Source: Pseudomonadota bacterium
GTDB taxonomy: Bacteria; Pseudomonadota; Alphaproteobacteria; Rhizobiales; Aestuariivirgaceae
Length of the DNA stretch: 20,445 bases
Assembly (NCBI GenBank): GCA_016522385.1
Contig: JAEKFU010000499.1
Coordinates: forward strand, 1 to 20,445
Direction: 5' to 3'
Under the pieces are notes generated by a model, which worked only from the letters and a program-made list of their open reading frames with translations, did no database searches and was not told where the DNA came from. Position 1 is the first letter of the stretch, and every line of letters begins with the position of its first letter. This document shows, piece by piece, positions 1 through 8,307 of the stretch. The translations under genes and the position numbers were made by a program.

Positions 1-959
1 GTCATCTCCTGTGTTGGTGCAGCTAGTTCACCGGTTTTTGCTTCAATCGCGGCCACCGTAATTTTCAATGGGCCATCGGGACGGGCCGGCACGGTTAGAT
101 GCAGGTTCGCCAACTCTGCCGGTCCCACCAGCCAGGCGTGATCTTCCAGTTTACTGCCAGCCGACAGGCTCGCATTTTGCGGCAAACCAGTCAGGCGAAG
201 AGCGATCGGCTGCTTGGCCTCGCCGGCATCGGCCGACAAGGCCAGCGGAATTGGCGAACGCGCCGCGCCGTGAGCATCGCCGACCGACAATTTCACTGAC
301 GAAATCTTGACCGGCCGCTGAACGTCAGGTTGCGGAGCCGCTTCAATGATTTTTACATTCGAGTCCTTTCTGGCGGCGGTCGACTCCTTGATTACTGCGC
401 TGATGTCGGGCACAGCTTCCTGGCTTTCGGCGGTTGGCCAAAGGGCAGCGACTTTGCCGATCCACGTCGATTCAAAGTCGGCGCTTCTACTCTGGAATCC
501 AAGCGCCGCAACGCCCAAGCCGACGCCGCAGGCCAAAACCAAAAAGCCGGCAACAACAAAGTTTCGCATGACCCGCCGACTATTTTCGCCATAGTGATCT
601 TTTGCCCATGCCGGTGGCCGGTGACGGCTGCCATGGTCGCCGCGACGCGAAAGCATCTTGAGCAAGTGCGGTGAGATCGGTCTGAATTTGCGCACACTGG
701 AATCGGCCGAATTGGGCTGTTCGGTCGGCACCGAACTGCCCGGCATCCAATGGGTCTCAAACACACCGTCGGCATCATTGTCAAAATTCACCCGCGGCGG
801 TTCGGCACCCGGTTGGGGGCACTGATCCTCTTCCGCCGTGCGACACAAGAAATGCGGAACTGTCTGACCACCTTGCGGCATCTCCCGACGATCGTCGGTG
901 TCTTCCGGCCAGTTGTTTCCGCGAAAGTGTGCAAATCGCGTGTTTGATCGTCCTTGCAT
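1..959 (-). CDS. Membrane-anchored protein of unknown function (3' end outside window)
   Basis: Reading the minus strand from the ATG at 959 gives 319 uninterrupted codons to the left edge, so the C-terminus lies outside the window. A GGGAG ribosome-binding site sits about nine bases before the ATG, and the next in-frame stop upstream is at about 1010. The N-terminal ~130 residues are polar and proline/arginine rich and probably cytoplasmic. One hydrophobic segment follows at about residues 132-155 (core VVAGFLVLACGVGLGVAALG), then an Ala/Pro/Lys-rich linker. A small module around residues 252-292 carries the pattern LTGLP..ASLSAG......W.....L..L.L, seen in envelope proteins of Rhizobiales. 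It begins 54 bases after the TAXI receptor gene on the same strand, so the two are probably co-transcribed. No enzymatic motif is visible and I cannot assign a function. A bitopic envelope protein partnering the receptor is an inference. Confidence 0.8.
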   Translation of the reverse strand, partial: MQGRSNTRFAHFRGNNWPEDTDDRREMPQGGQTVPHFLCRTAEEDQCPQPGAEPPRVNFDNDADGVFETHWMPGSSVPTEQPNSADSSVRKFRPISPHLLKMLSRRGDHGSRHRPPAWAKDHYGENSRRVMRNFVVAGFLVLACGVGLGVAALGFQSRSADFESTWIGKVAALWPTAESQEAVPDISAVIKESTAARKDSNVKIIEAAPQPDVQRPVKISSVKLSVGDAHGAARSPIPLALSADAGEAKQPIALRLTGLPQNASLSAGSKLEDHAWLVGPAELANLHLTVPARPDGPLKITVAAIEAKTGELAAPTQEM

Positions 960-1013
960 ATTGTCAGATCTCCCAACTACGTCCGTCGTGCGCTTGGCGG
1001 CGTCGCTTCACGT

Positions 1014-2099
1014 TCATTGTTTCGCAGCCTCCGCGACTGGCAATGAATGAAGGATAGCTTTGAACGATGCCCGCAATCGGTCAATCTGTTCATCGCCGCC
1101 GCCACCGGCTCCTTGCGTCTGCACGAGGCTTCCCTGGGCCGCACCATGTCTTTGCCAACCAGGCAGCGCCGCTGCGAGATTGACAGCGCGCCACTTGTCG
1201 TGACGCGGTTTCTTTCTGAGTTCAGCGATATTGCCAAATAGCGCTTGGGCGAATCGCTCGAGTCTTTCGTACCCTTTGCTCCTGCGCGGCCAGTTGAAAG
1301 CCACGATCGCGGTGCCAACCGTGACGGTTTCAATGGCTTTGCCCTCGGGCAGCAATCCACGATAGTCGCGATGCTGGAAGTCTCCGGGTCGGTAATGATT
1401 CTGCAATGACGTCATGAACGGCACTGACAATAGTTTTAGGCCGTCAGCAGGGTCAAGATTCTGCAGAAAAGGCACAGGCTTTCCACCGACATAAATCATT
1501 GCGTCAATCTGGCCTGTCTTAATCAGGTGCAAGGCCTCGTGGTGATCGAATGTGGTTGCCGTAATTTGCAAACCTGCCGCTCCGAAGATCGCTGCGGCGG
1601 TGATCGCGGTTCCTGAACCGGCCGGTCCGATATTGACCCGTCGGCCGTTCAGGGACGCAATATTAGATTGATCGCTTCTGGCAATCAGATGCACTTCTCT
1701 GTTGTGTAGTCGCGCAATGAACCGCAATTTCTTATCGATTTCGCTGTGAATGGCTTGGGTGCGTGCGTAGTCGAGAACGTCGGTCTGAACGATGGCCGCA
1801 TCGATGCCCTTTAGGTTGAACAGGTCGTTTAGGTTCTGCAGCGGGCCCAGGCCAGCAATCGGGACCAGTCGAACGCTGTCCCCGGAGATCGCCGCAAGTT
1901 CGGAAGTGATCTGCAAAGACGTGCTGCCGACTTCGTCCGACACGATGCCAATCGTGTTCGCACGGTCGGGAATATTCGCGTTCAATGCATTGGTCGGCAG
2001 TTCGCCCTGCTCATTTGCGGATTGCGCAAAGACGCTTGTGCTCAAAACTGCAAACCAAAAACACGCGGCAGTCACCACGAATTTGTGCTTAAACACCAT
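1014..2099 (-). CDS. TAXI family TRAP transporter solute-binding receptor
   Basis: The protein is about 361 residues with a classical signal peptide: Lys-rich N-terminus, hydrophobic core and a VFA cleavage site at about residue 25. Features of the TAXI (TRAP-associated extracytoplasmic immunogenic) family are visible: the mature start runs into a SLQITSELAAI-type segment, then IDAAIVQTDVLDYA, RRVNIGPAGSGTAITAAAIF and QIDAMIYVGGKPVP. TAXI receptors bind small solutes in the periplasm and deliver them to a fused TRAP permease. No permease gene is adjacent, so this is an orphan receptor as far as the window shows. I chose the ATG at 2099 because AGGAG at 2109-2113 is nine bases away; the ATG at 2105, two codons earlier, is only three bases from it. 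The C-terminal ~70 residues diverge from the ligand-binding fold. The substrate is unknown, and a taurine or sulfonate role is only a guess from position. pta is divergent upstream. Confidence 0.85.
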   Translation of the reverse strand: MVFKHKFVVTAACFWFAVLSTSVFAQSANEQGELPTNALNANIPDRANTIGIVSDEVGSTSLQITSELAAISGDSVRLVPIAGLGPLQNLNDLFNLKGIDAAIVQTDVLDYARTQAIHSEIDKKLRFIARLHNREVHLIARSDQSNIASLNGRRVNIGPAGSGTAITAAAIFGAAGLQITATTFDHHEALHLIKTGQIDAMIYVGGKPVPFLQNLDPADGLKLLSVPFMTSLQNHYRPGDFQHRDYRGLLPEGKAIETVTVGTAIVAFNWPRRSKGYERLERFAQALFGNIAELRKKPRHDKWRAVNLAAALPGWQRHGAAQGSLVQTQGAGGGGDEQIDRLRASFKAILHSLPVAEAAKQ

Positions 2100-2105
2100 A
2101 CACAT

Positions 2106-2316
2106 TAACTCCTGAACTTACTCTGACTTCTCAAGTTGTCTGGCAATATGGACGAAATAAGGCAATAGCCAGCCAAGCATGTTGCAATTTTACCATGCGT
2201 CACCCCTGATTCGCTCTAACTTTCGCAACCTAGATTGAACTTTTCACACAAAATGGACCCTTTCGCGGACAGGTCATATGTGGCACTCCTCGCCAAACAA
2301 AGGGCCGTGATGATAA
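2106..2316. promoter_or_regulatory. Divergent TAXI receptor / pta intergenic region
   Basis: This 211-base AT-richer gap must hold the promoters of both flanking genes. A short inverted repeat GCATG (2177-2181) / CATGC (2194-2198) with a 12-base spacer is present. No convincing -35/-10 pair was found by eye. For pta, AAAGGG at about 2299-2304 is the nearest ribosome-binding-site-like sequence, about 12 bases before the ATG. Neither the 14-bp palindrome found at xsc and soeA nor the GGTCC repeat found at tauR has a clear copy here. Confidence 0.45.
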
Positions 2317-3303
2317 ATGCCGACAATACAAAGATTTGTTGACGCCGCTAAGGCAAGCGCCCGCAAACTCGTCCTACCCGAAGGTACGGACGATCGCGTG
2401 TTGAAAGCTGCTTACCAACTGACCGAACAACAGATTGCAGCCATTGTGCTGCTTGGTCGCAACGAGGACGTCAGCCACAAGGCTGCCTCGCTATCGGTGG
2501 ACCTGGATGGGATCGAGATAATCGACCCGTCGGAACATGACAGAGCCGGCGAACTCGCCGAAAATCTGGCGGCCCGCAACCACAAGATCGATTTGAACAA
2601 GGCCAGCGAATTGATTGCTTCGCCACTGATGTTCGGCGGCATGATGGTCGCCGAAGGCATGGCCGACGCGATGATCGCGGGTGCCGCCAACGAAACCGGC
2701 AGAGTGATCTCGGCCGGCCTCAAGACAGTCGGCCTGGCCCCAGGCATCAGCCGGCTGTCGAGTTATTTTCTCATGGCGGTGCCGAATTTCATGCAGAGCG
2801 GCCCACGCGAGTTCATCTTCGCGGATTGTGCGGTCAATATTGATCCGGATCCCGAACAGCTTGCCGACATCACTATTGCGTCGGCCGGCAATGCACACAA
2901 GCTTTTGAACGAGGAGCCGCGTATTGCGCTCTTGTCCTTTTCAACCAAGGGCAGTGCCAATGCTGATCAGGTGGACAAGATTATCGCAGCGCTCAAGCTA
3001 GTGCGCCAACGCGCGCCGGACCTGCTTGTCGACGGTGAGCTCCAGGCTGACGCCTCATTCGTTCCTGCCGTTGCAACCCGCAAAGTCAAAGGTGATGCCG
3101 GGGTCGCCGGCAACGCAAATGTCCTCATTTTCCCGGATCTCAATTCGGGCAACATCGGCTACAAGCTAGTGCAGTACATGGGCAACGCGGAAGCCATCGG
3201 GCCATTTTTTCAGGGGTTTGCCAAACCGGTCTGCGACCTATCGCGCGGCTGTTCTGTCGACGACATCATTGGCGCGGCAATCATCATGCTGGCAACCGCC
3301 TGA
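2317..3303 (+). CDS. pta: Phosphate acetyltransferase
   Basis: The 328-residue protein is the short, single-domain form of Pta (PTA_PTB domain over the whole length), unlike the ~700-residue multidomain enteric enzyme. It converts acetyl phosphate and CoA into acetyl-CoA and phosphate in the cytoplasm. Recognisable family stretches are KLVLPEGTDDRVLKAA near the N-terminus, SPLMFGGMMVAEGMADAMIAG around residues 102-122, LLSFSTKGSA around 205, DGELQADASF around 240 and ANVLIFPDLNSGNIGYKL around 268-285. In sulfonate degraders Pta consumes the acetyl phosphate made by Xsc, which fits the xsc gene downstream. Here pta is on the opposite strand from xsc and converges with the DUF3604 gene with only six bases between the stops. 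The ATG at 2317 is the natural start because family similarity begins at once. Confidence 0.93.
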   Translation: MPTIQRFVDAAKASARKLVLPEGTDDRVLKAAYQLTEQQIAAIVLLGRNEDVSHKAASLSVDLDGIEIIDPSEHDRAGELAENLAARNHKIDLNKASELIASPLMFGGMMVAEGMADAMIAGAANETGRVISAGLKTVGLAPGISRLSSYFLMAVPNFMQSGPREFIFADCAVNIDPDPEQLADITIASAGNAHKLLNEEPRIALLSFSTKGSANADQVDKIIAALKLVRQRAPDLLVDGELQADASFVPAVATRKVKGDAGVAGNANVLIFPDLNSGNIGYKLVQYMGNAEAIGPFFQGFAKPVCDLSRGCSVDDIIGAAIIMLATA

Positions 3304-3309
3304 ACAGGG

Positions 3310-5556
3310 TCACCTAAAAAGGTAAATCGGGCTCGACCAGGCCCGGTGGCCATCGATCTGCTGAACACGAACATAAAGGCATGTATCACCATTCTTGCGA
3401 ACTGGGCACTTCACCTGGCACCCGGTTCGGCGCACGTCAAGCACCTCAGGCAGGCGCTGCAAGGCAAGGCGGCGATCAAGCCCGCCGGCCTCAAATATGG
3501 TCTCCTCCGCACCCAATGTCGAAAGCTCAACCTCCGCGGTTACGTGTTTGGTGGACACGCTAATTCGGCCGTTATTGGCCGATTCCAGCCACATATCGAT
3601 GCCACCATAATTTCCCGAAGTCACTGCCTTCCATTCAATTGCGTGTGCTGTGGAATTTGTTACGCCGCGATCCAGATTCCAGTTGTTGAACATTTCAGCC
3701 CGCCTCAGTACGCCACCCTCAAGCCTCAGCGAGCCATCCCAAGTGGTGGTTCTTGACCGTCCGCGATACTCTGCGCCGGAATAGGTTAGCCGGATCCGCG
3801 CACCAAGATCTGCGGCTTCGTAGGGGCGGAATGTGTCGACGTGGTCAAGGCCATCGAAAATATCGATGCGCTCAATTGCGCTCGAACCCATGACCTCGAC
3901 TGCCAATTCTATCTCGTCATCATCGAGCCGTGCGATATCACCCATTCGCAAATAGCGGGCCATCTCGGGTTGTACTTCGCCGTAGGCCCGGGGATCGCGC
4001 ACGAAGAGTTCTGCCGGGCCACTCGGTATCGCCTTCACATCAAGATACATCCGTGCGCCGGTTGTTCCGTAATGATGTCGCCGACGCATCGCCTCAAAGA
4101 TCGCATCTCGGGTCAGTTCCGGTGCCAGATAGCACGTCAGACCGCCATAGGCGCCGAAAAAGCTAGCACCAGGGTAGCTCGCGCCGACCCGACCTTTGTG
4201 CCCGTCGGAATTGCACACGATTCCGACTCGATAACCCTTTTGGAAAGCGTCGTGCAGTAGCCATTCAAATGTTCCCCAAGCGGAGTGCACCTCAACCGAT
4301 GTCTCAAGCCGCGTATCATGGGCATAGATGATGTCGGCATAACGCCCACCGCAATGCGCCCAGCAAACACAGTCTTCGTCCTTCAGACGTTCAAACAGTT
4401 CATGTGCGGTATGGGCATCGTTTGCCTCATCGCAGAAGTCTTCGACCTGCGCATGTGATGACCGGAAGATCGGTCGGCCTTCGTGCCTGAAAAAGACGTT
4501 GCGGTCACCGCCGATTGCCGTGTTGGCCGACCACTCATAACCGGGAATAGCGACGAATCTGCCTGGCTCATCGAGCCGAGAGGTCAAGTCGTTGAGCTCT
4601 TTCCAAAAGGAGCCAGCAATCTGGAAGTCGTTGCCCTGATGCGAGCACACATCGAGAAACGAACGATCGCGGCCAAAGCGGAAGTATTCCGCCGCAGTGT
4701 TGGTGCCCAGTGTCTCGTTCGACTGGCCGTGCAGATCACCCCAGAAATGCAACAGATCTGGATCAGCCTCGACGCGCAGTGTATTGGTCTGGCATAGTAC
4801 ATTGCCGTCTGTACCAATGATGTCCATGGTCAGATCACCTGTATCTTCGACGATCAGGTCTTCCAGCACCAACGCGAACGCGCCCTTTTCGAAGCAGACC
4901 GCGTCAGGTAAGTTTCTCACCGGCCGCGACGATTTGACCTGCAATTGGCAGTCAATCTGATCGCTGGGATTCCCCCAGGCGTCCTCTGCCTTGATCGACA
5001 GGCGGAACGGTGAGCCGGCCTTCTTCAGCGTCGGTAGGATGGCGCGCCAGGTAACTGGCGGGCCCGGTACAATCTTAAGCTGCGGGCTCACCGGCAGCGC
5101 GACGTAGTCATAGGTGGCAATCGCGTCGACAAACACGCGAAATTCAAACCGGCTTTCACAGTAGGTCTGCATGCGTACGCCAAGCGAACCGCCGACAAGG
5201 TCGCCAAACCGCACGGTGATCGTGTCACCTTCAGCCAGAAAGTGTTGCTTGACACCGATATAAAGTGCCCGGCTCCAGGGCCGAATATTGCGTTTGAACT
5301 CCCAGCGGCACTCCAGCTCGGCTCCGTTTGAGGCAACCACTGTCGTATAGCCCGGCGCTGCCGGATCGTCGAACTGGATCGGCCCAAAATCCGTTGCGAA
5401 TCGCATTGCGATCTTGAGTGAGCCGGTATCATCGATGCCGAATCTGCCAGCCGTGTAGACGAGCTCCAGCGATTGCCACGATCCGGCCTCGACTGGGTCA
5501 CAGGGCTTCAGGGTCGCCGATCCCATGAGGTCCGGCCGGTATTCAGAATTGGGCAT
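3310..5556 (-). CDS. DUF3604 family protein, PHP-like metallohydrolase candidate
   Basis: From the ATG at 5556 the protein is 748 residues, with no signal peptide or membrane segment. The N-terminal ~265 residues look like beta-rich accessory modules. The C-terminal part has the DUF3604 signature of a PHP-like metal-binding fold: FWGDLHGQS (residues 271-279), CSHQGND (304-310), PGYEWS (338-343), CWAHCGGR (398-405), EVHSAWG (422-428), CNSDGHKGR (448-456) and RRHHYGTTG (492-500). The ordered His, Asp and Glu residues imply a multinuclear metal centre and a hydrolase or lyase reaction, but the substrate is not known. An in-frame ATG at 5616 would overlap the exporter gene by 44 bases; I prefer 5556, which leaves a 16-base gap after the exporter stop. 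It is the last gene of the likely xsc-tauE unit, so a sulfonate or sulfur-ester role is plausible but unproven. Confidence 0.85.
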   Translation of the reverse strand: MPNSEYRPDLMGSATLKPCDPVEAGSWQSLELVYTAGRFGIDDTGSLKIAMRFATDFGPIQFDDPAAPGYTTVVASNGAELECRWEFKRNIRPWSRALYIGVKQHFLAEGDTITVRFGDLVGGSLGVRMQTYCESRFEFRVFVDAIATYDYVALPVSPQLKIVPGPPVTWRAILPTLKKAGSPFRLSIKAEDAWGNPSDQIDCQLQVKSSRPVRNLPDAVCFEKGAFALVLEDLIVEDTGDLTMDIIGTDGNVLCQTNTLRVEADPDLLHFWGDLHGQSNETLGTNTAAEYFRFGRDRSFLDVCSHQGNDFQIAGSFWKELNDLTSRLDEPGRFVAIPGYEWSANTAIGGDRNVFFRHEGRPIFRSSHAQVEDFCDEANDAHTAHELFERLKDEDCVCWAHCGGRYADIIYAHDTRLETSVEVHSAWGTFEWLLHDAFQKGYRVGIVCNSDGHKGRVGASYPGASFFGAYGGLTCYLAPELTRDAIFEAMRRRHHYGTTGARMYLDVKAIPSGPAELFVRDPRAYGEVQPEMARYLRMGDIARLDDDEIELAVEVMGSSAIERIDIFDGLDHVDTFRPYEAADLGARIRLTYSGAEYRGRSRTTTWDGSLRLEGGVLRRAEMFNNWNLDRGVTNSTAHAIEWKAVTSGNYGGIDMWLESANNGRISVSTKHVTAEVELSTLGAEETIFEAGGLDRRLALQRLPEVLDVRRTGCQVKCPVRKNGDTCLYVRVQQIDGHRAWSSPIYLFR

Positions 5557-5572
5557 AGGTCTTTTGTTCCCG

Positions 5573-6337
5573 TCAATCCAGATTGGCAATCGTATGCACA
5601 AGACCTGCCAGTGCAAGCACGATCAATAGGCTGAGCACGAGACGCCGGAAAGTTTCAGGACTGGCGCCAAGGAAATGCTTGCTGCCGGCCCACACTCCAA
5701 TCGAGAAAATCGGGATGACGAATATCAGAGTTACGACACTGGCCACTGTCAAAAGGCCGCCCCAGGCCAGGAGCACCGCCGAGGTGATGTTGACAATCAA
5801 GAAGTAGAAAACCAGGGTGGCGCGGATATGTGCAGGTTGCTCCGGGCCGGATATGAAGAATGTGGCGATGACCAGCCCGCCAATGCCGGCTCCGCCATTG
5901 ATGATGCCTGAGATAAAGCCAATTACAGCCTTTCCGTGGTTGCCGACCGGTTTCTGCCTTCGCAGCCCGGCGAGCAAGGCGGAACTCACCGCCAGTACGA
6001 TCGTTTGAATGACGATCTTGAGCATAGCCACCGGCACAACAAAGTGGCTGAGGACACCAAGCGGGCTGCCCATCACCGCGCCAGTGGCCATCAGCTTGAG
6101 GTCTTGCCAGCCGATTTGGCGCCATATGCTGATCGCCATCAACAGGCTGGCATAGACTTCCAGCATTATGGTGACTGGCACCAGCCGCGACGGATCAATG
6201 ATCGTTGTGAGTGCCGCAATGATGACGGCTGATGATCCGAAGCCCGCATAGCCGCGCACGAAGCCCGAGGCAAACAGCACCAGCGCCAGAACCGCATAAC
6301 CGGCTGGGCCGGGATCAAATGGCAGGATCGTCGTCAT
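5573..6337 (-). CDS. tauE: TauE/SafE family sulfite exporter
   Basis: This is a 254-residue integral inner-membrane protein with about seven to eight hydrophobic segments. Family-typical features include an early FASGFVRGYAGFGSSAVIIAA segment, which resembles the GxxGxGGG-type repeat of TauE/SafE, and a second repeat GFISGIINGGAGIGGLVIA near residues 140-160. TauE/SafE proteins export organosulfur compounds and sulfite; beside xsc, the expected cargo is sulfite released from sulfoacetaldehyde. The ATG at 6337 is the first possible start in frame. No good Shine-Dalgarno sequence precedes it, and the start codon lies inside the arm of a long inverted repeat (separate entry). The gene follows xsc by 123 bases on the same strand and precedes DUF3604 by 16 bases. 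The family also carries other anionic cargo, so the exact substrate is inferred from context. Confidence 0.88.
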   Translation of the reverse strand: MTTILPFDPGPAGYAVLALVLFASGFVRGYAGFGSSAVIIAALTTIIDPSRLVPVTIMLEVYASLLMAISIWRQIGWQDLKLMATGAVMGSPLGVLSHFVVPVAMLKIVIQTIVLAVSSALLAGLRRQKPVGNHGKAVIGFISGIINGGAGIGGLVIATFFISGPEQPAHIRATLVFYFLIVNITSAVLLAWGGLLTVASVVTLIFVIPIFSIGVWAGSKHFLGASPETFRRLVLSLLIVLALAGLVHTIANLD

Positions 6338-6393
6338 CCAGATAGCTGGGCACTGTGTTGGATTCGCTGCGATGTGCCCGCTATCTTGGATGA
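6334..6393 (-). promoter_or_regulatory. Long imperfect inverted repeat covering the tauE start codon
   Basis: Left arm 6334-6353 (TCATCCA, GATAGC, T, GGGCAC) is complementary to right arm 6374-6393 (GTGCCC, GCTATC, T, TGGATGA). That is 19 base pairs with a single unpaired base in each arm and a 20-base loop. In the minus-strand transcript the arm containing UGGAUGA includes the tauE AUG (6337-6335), so the start codon would be paired in the folded RNA. No U-run follows it on the minus strand, so it is not a simple terminator. It may be an RNA switch or a DNA operator. Confidence 0.7.
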
Positions 6394-6411
6394 TTCGACA
6401 GCAGCATGCGC

Positions 6412-6447
6412 AAAAAAAGAGTGGCCGCCGCCGCGTGCTGCCTCCAC
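6412..6447 (-). terminator. Weak terminator-like element between xsc and tauE
   Basis: On the minus strand, about 14 bases after the xsc stop, a GC-rich segment bounded by GTGG (6447-6444) and CCAC (6424-6421) is followed by TCTTTTTTT (6420-6412). The outer stem is only four base pairs, with a GC-rich interior that can fold in several ways, so termination would be partial at best. It could reduce read-through from xsc into the exporter gene. Confidence 0.3.
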
Positions 6448-6460
6448 AAGCAAGCAGACC

Positions 6461-8236
6461 CTACACAGGCATCTGCTGGCGCATGTCACTCCCATCGATG
6501 CCGGCGACCGCGACCGGTTTTTTCATCGCGTCGCGGCGGAACGGCTCGCCGAGTTCCTGATTGAGCAGCACTTCGATAAACGTGGTGACGCCCTTGGCCT
6601 GGGCTTCGCAGGCTTTGGTCAACTCCGCAGTCAGGTCCTCCATGGTCGCGACACTGACACCTTTCAGACCGCAGCCTTCTGCAACTTTGGCATAGCTCAG
6701 ATTGGGGTCAAGCTCGGTTCCGATGAAGTTGTCGTCATACCACAGGGTCGTGTTTCGCTTTTCCGCCCCCCACTGATAATTGCGGAAGATTACCATGGTG
6801 ATAGCCGGCCACTCTTCACGGCCGATCGACGTCATTTCGTTCATCGAGATGCCGAACGCACCGTCACCGGCAAACCCAACTACGGGTACGTCCGGGCAAC
6901 CGATCTTTGCACCGATGATCGACGGGAAGCCGTAACCGCACGGGCCGAACAGGCCGGGTGCCAGGTACTTGCGGCTTGCTTCGAAGGTCGGGTAGGCATT
7001 TCCGATCGCACAATTGTTGCCGATGTCCGACGAAATGATCGCCTCCTTGGGCAGGCCGGTCTGGATGGCGCGCCAGGCCATGCGCGGCGACATCCGGTTG
7101 GGCTCACGGGCACGCGACCGCTCGTTCCAGGTCGTGCCTGGATCGTCGTCCTCATGGTCCATGCTGGAGAGTGTCTGCAGCCAGGACGACTTGGTTTGAT
7201 GGATTAGGGCCTCACGGTCCTTGCGACCGTCGTCGCCGGCCGTCGATGATAATTCCGCTAGAACCTGTTCAGCGACCTGTTTCGCATCTCCCTGAATACC
7301 GACCGCAACCTTTTTGGTTAAGCCGATGCGGTCGGCATTGATGTCGACCTGAATAATCTTCGCCTCCTTGGGCCAGTAATCGATTCCATAGCCGGGCAGG
7401 GTGGAGAACGGATTGAGGCGTGTTCCCAACGCCAGAACTACATCTGCTTTGGAGATGAGTTCCATCCCGGCCTTCGAACCATTGTAGCCCAGCGGTCCAG
7501 CGAACAAAGGGTGGCTACCGGGAAACGCGTCATTGTGCTGGTAGTTGCAGCACACAGGCGCGCTGAGGCGCTCGGCCAGTTCACGTGATGCATCGATTGC
7601 ATCACCGAGAACCACCCCGGCGCCGTTTAGAATGACCGGAAATTTTGCCTCCGAAAGCAGCACTGCGGCTTGGGTAATCGCCTTCTTGCCGCCGGCTGGC
7701 CGCTCGAAGCGGACGATCTGCGGCAGCTCGATGTCGATCACCTGCGTCCAATAATCCCGCGGCACATTGATCTGCGCCGGCGCCGAACCGCGCCAGGCCT
7801 GCTCGATCACCCGGTTAAGCACTTCGGCAATGCGCGATGCATCGCGGACTTCTTCCTGGTAACACACCATCTCTGAGAACATCGGCATCTGGTTGACTTC
7901 CTGAAAGCCGCCCTGGCCGATCGTCTTGTTGGCCGCCTGCGGGGTCACCAGCAACATAGGTGTGTGGTTCCAGTAGGCCGTCTTGATCGCCGTGACAAAT
8001 CCGGTCACACCGGGACCGTTCTGCGCGATCGCCATGCCCATCTTGCCGGTCGCGCGAGTGTAGCCGTCACAGATCAGGCCGCCATTTGTCTCATGCGCCA
8101 CATCCCAGAACGTGATGCCGGCTTTGGGAAACAAGTCCGAAATCGGCATGAACGCGGAACCGATAATGCCAAAACCATGTTCAATGCCATGCATTTGCAG
8201 GACCTTCACAAAGGCCTCTTCAGTTGTCATCTTCAT
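6461..8236 (-). CDS. xsc: Sulfoacetaldehyde acetyltransferase
   Basis: This 591-residue thiamine-diphosphate enzyme converts sulfoacetaldehyde plus phosphate into acetyl phosphate and sulfite, the desulfonation step of taurine degradation. The three-domain ThDP layout is visible. The pyrimidine-binding domain contains the conserved Glu in VAHETNGG (E49) and AQNGPGVTGF at 71-80. The central domain is around 185-330. The pyrophosphate-binding domain has GDGAFGISMNEMTSI starting at 457 and closing Asn486 in FRNYQWGAEKRN. The QWGAEKRNTTLWYDDNF block is characteristic of Xsc rather than acetolactate synthase. Length matches the family (about 590-600). Start: AAGGA lies about ten bases before the ATG at 8236. 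The gene probably leads the xsc-tauE-DUF3604 unit. A LacI-type palindrome lies in the upstream region shared with the divergent DUF6489 gene. Confidence 0.96.
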   Translation of the reverse strand: MKMTTEEAFVKVLQMHGIEHGFGIIGSAFMPISDLFPKAGITFWDVAHETNGGLICDGYTRATGKMGMAIAQNGPGVTGFVTAIKTAYWNHTPMLLVTPQAANKTIGQGGFQEVNQMPMFSEMVCYQEEVRDASRIAEVLNRVIEQAWRGSAPAQINVPRDYWTQVIDIELPQIVRFERPAGGKKAITQAAVLLSEAKFPVILNGAGVVLGDAIDASRELAERLSAPVCCNYQHNDAFPGSHPLFAGPLGYNGSKAGMELISKADVVLALGTRLNPFSTLPGYGIDYWPKEAKIIQVDINADRIGLTKKVAVGIQGDAKQVAEQVLAELSSTAGDDGRKDREALIHQTKSSWLQTLSSMDHEDDDPGTTWNERSRAREPNRMSPRMAWRAIQTGLPKEAIISSDIGNNCAIGNAYPTFEASRKYLAPGLFGPCGYGFPSIIGAKIGCPDVPVVGFAGDGAFGISMNEMTSIGREEWPAITMVIFRNYQWGAEKRNTTLWYDDNFIGTELDPNLSYAKVAEGCGLKGVSVATMEDLTAELTKACEAQAKGVTTFIEVLLNQELGEPFRRDAMKKPVAVAGIDGSDMRQQMPV

Positions 8237-8307
8237 CGTGACGCATCCTTTTCCTCGAACAAAAACCTCAAATGGCCATGTAGTTTGTTCCGCACCTTGC
8301 CGCTAAC

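Noticed and set aside
392..784. Open frame of 130 codons on the minus strand
   Set aside because: It lies out of frame within the longer 1-959 minus-strand gene, has a Cys/Arg/Pro-rich composition typical of a shadow frame, and shows no family resemblance.
2254..2270. GGACC-like sequences upstream of pta as a second TauR site
   Set aside because: TGGACC and a later GGAC are present, but spacing and orientation do not match the tauR-region repeats, so I do not claim a site.
5935..6232. Plus-strand open frames across tauE
   Set aside because: They are antisense shadows of the membrane protein gene with no start signals or family features.
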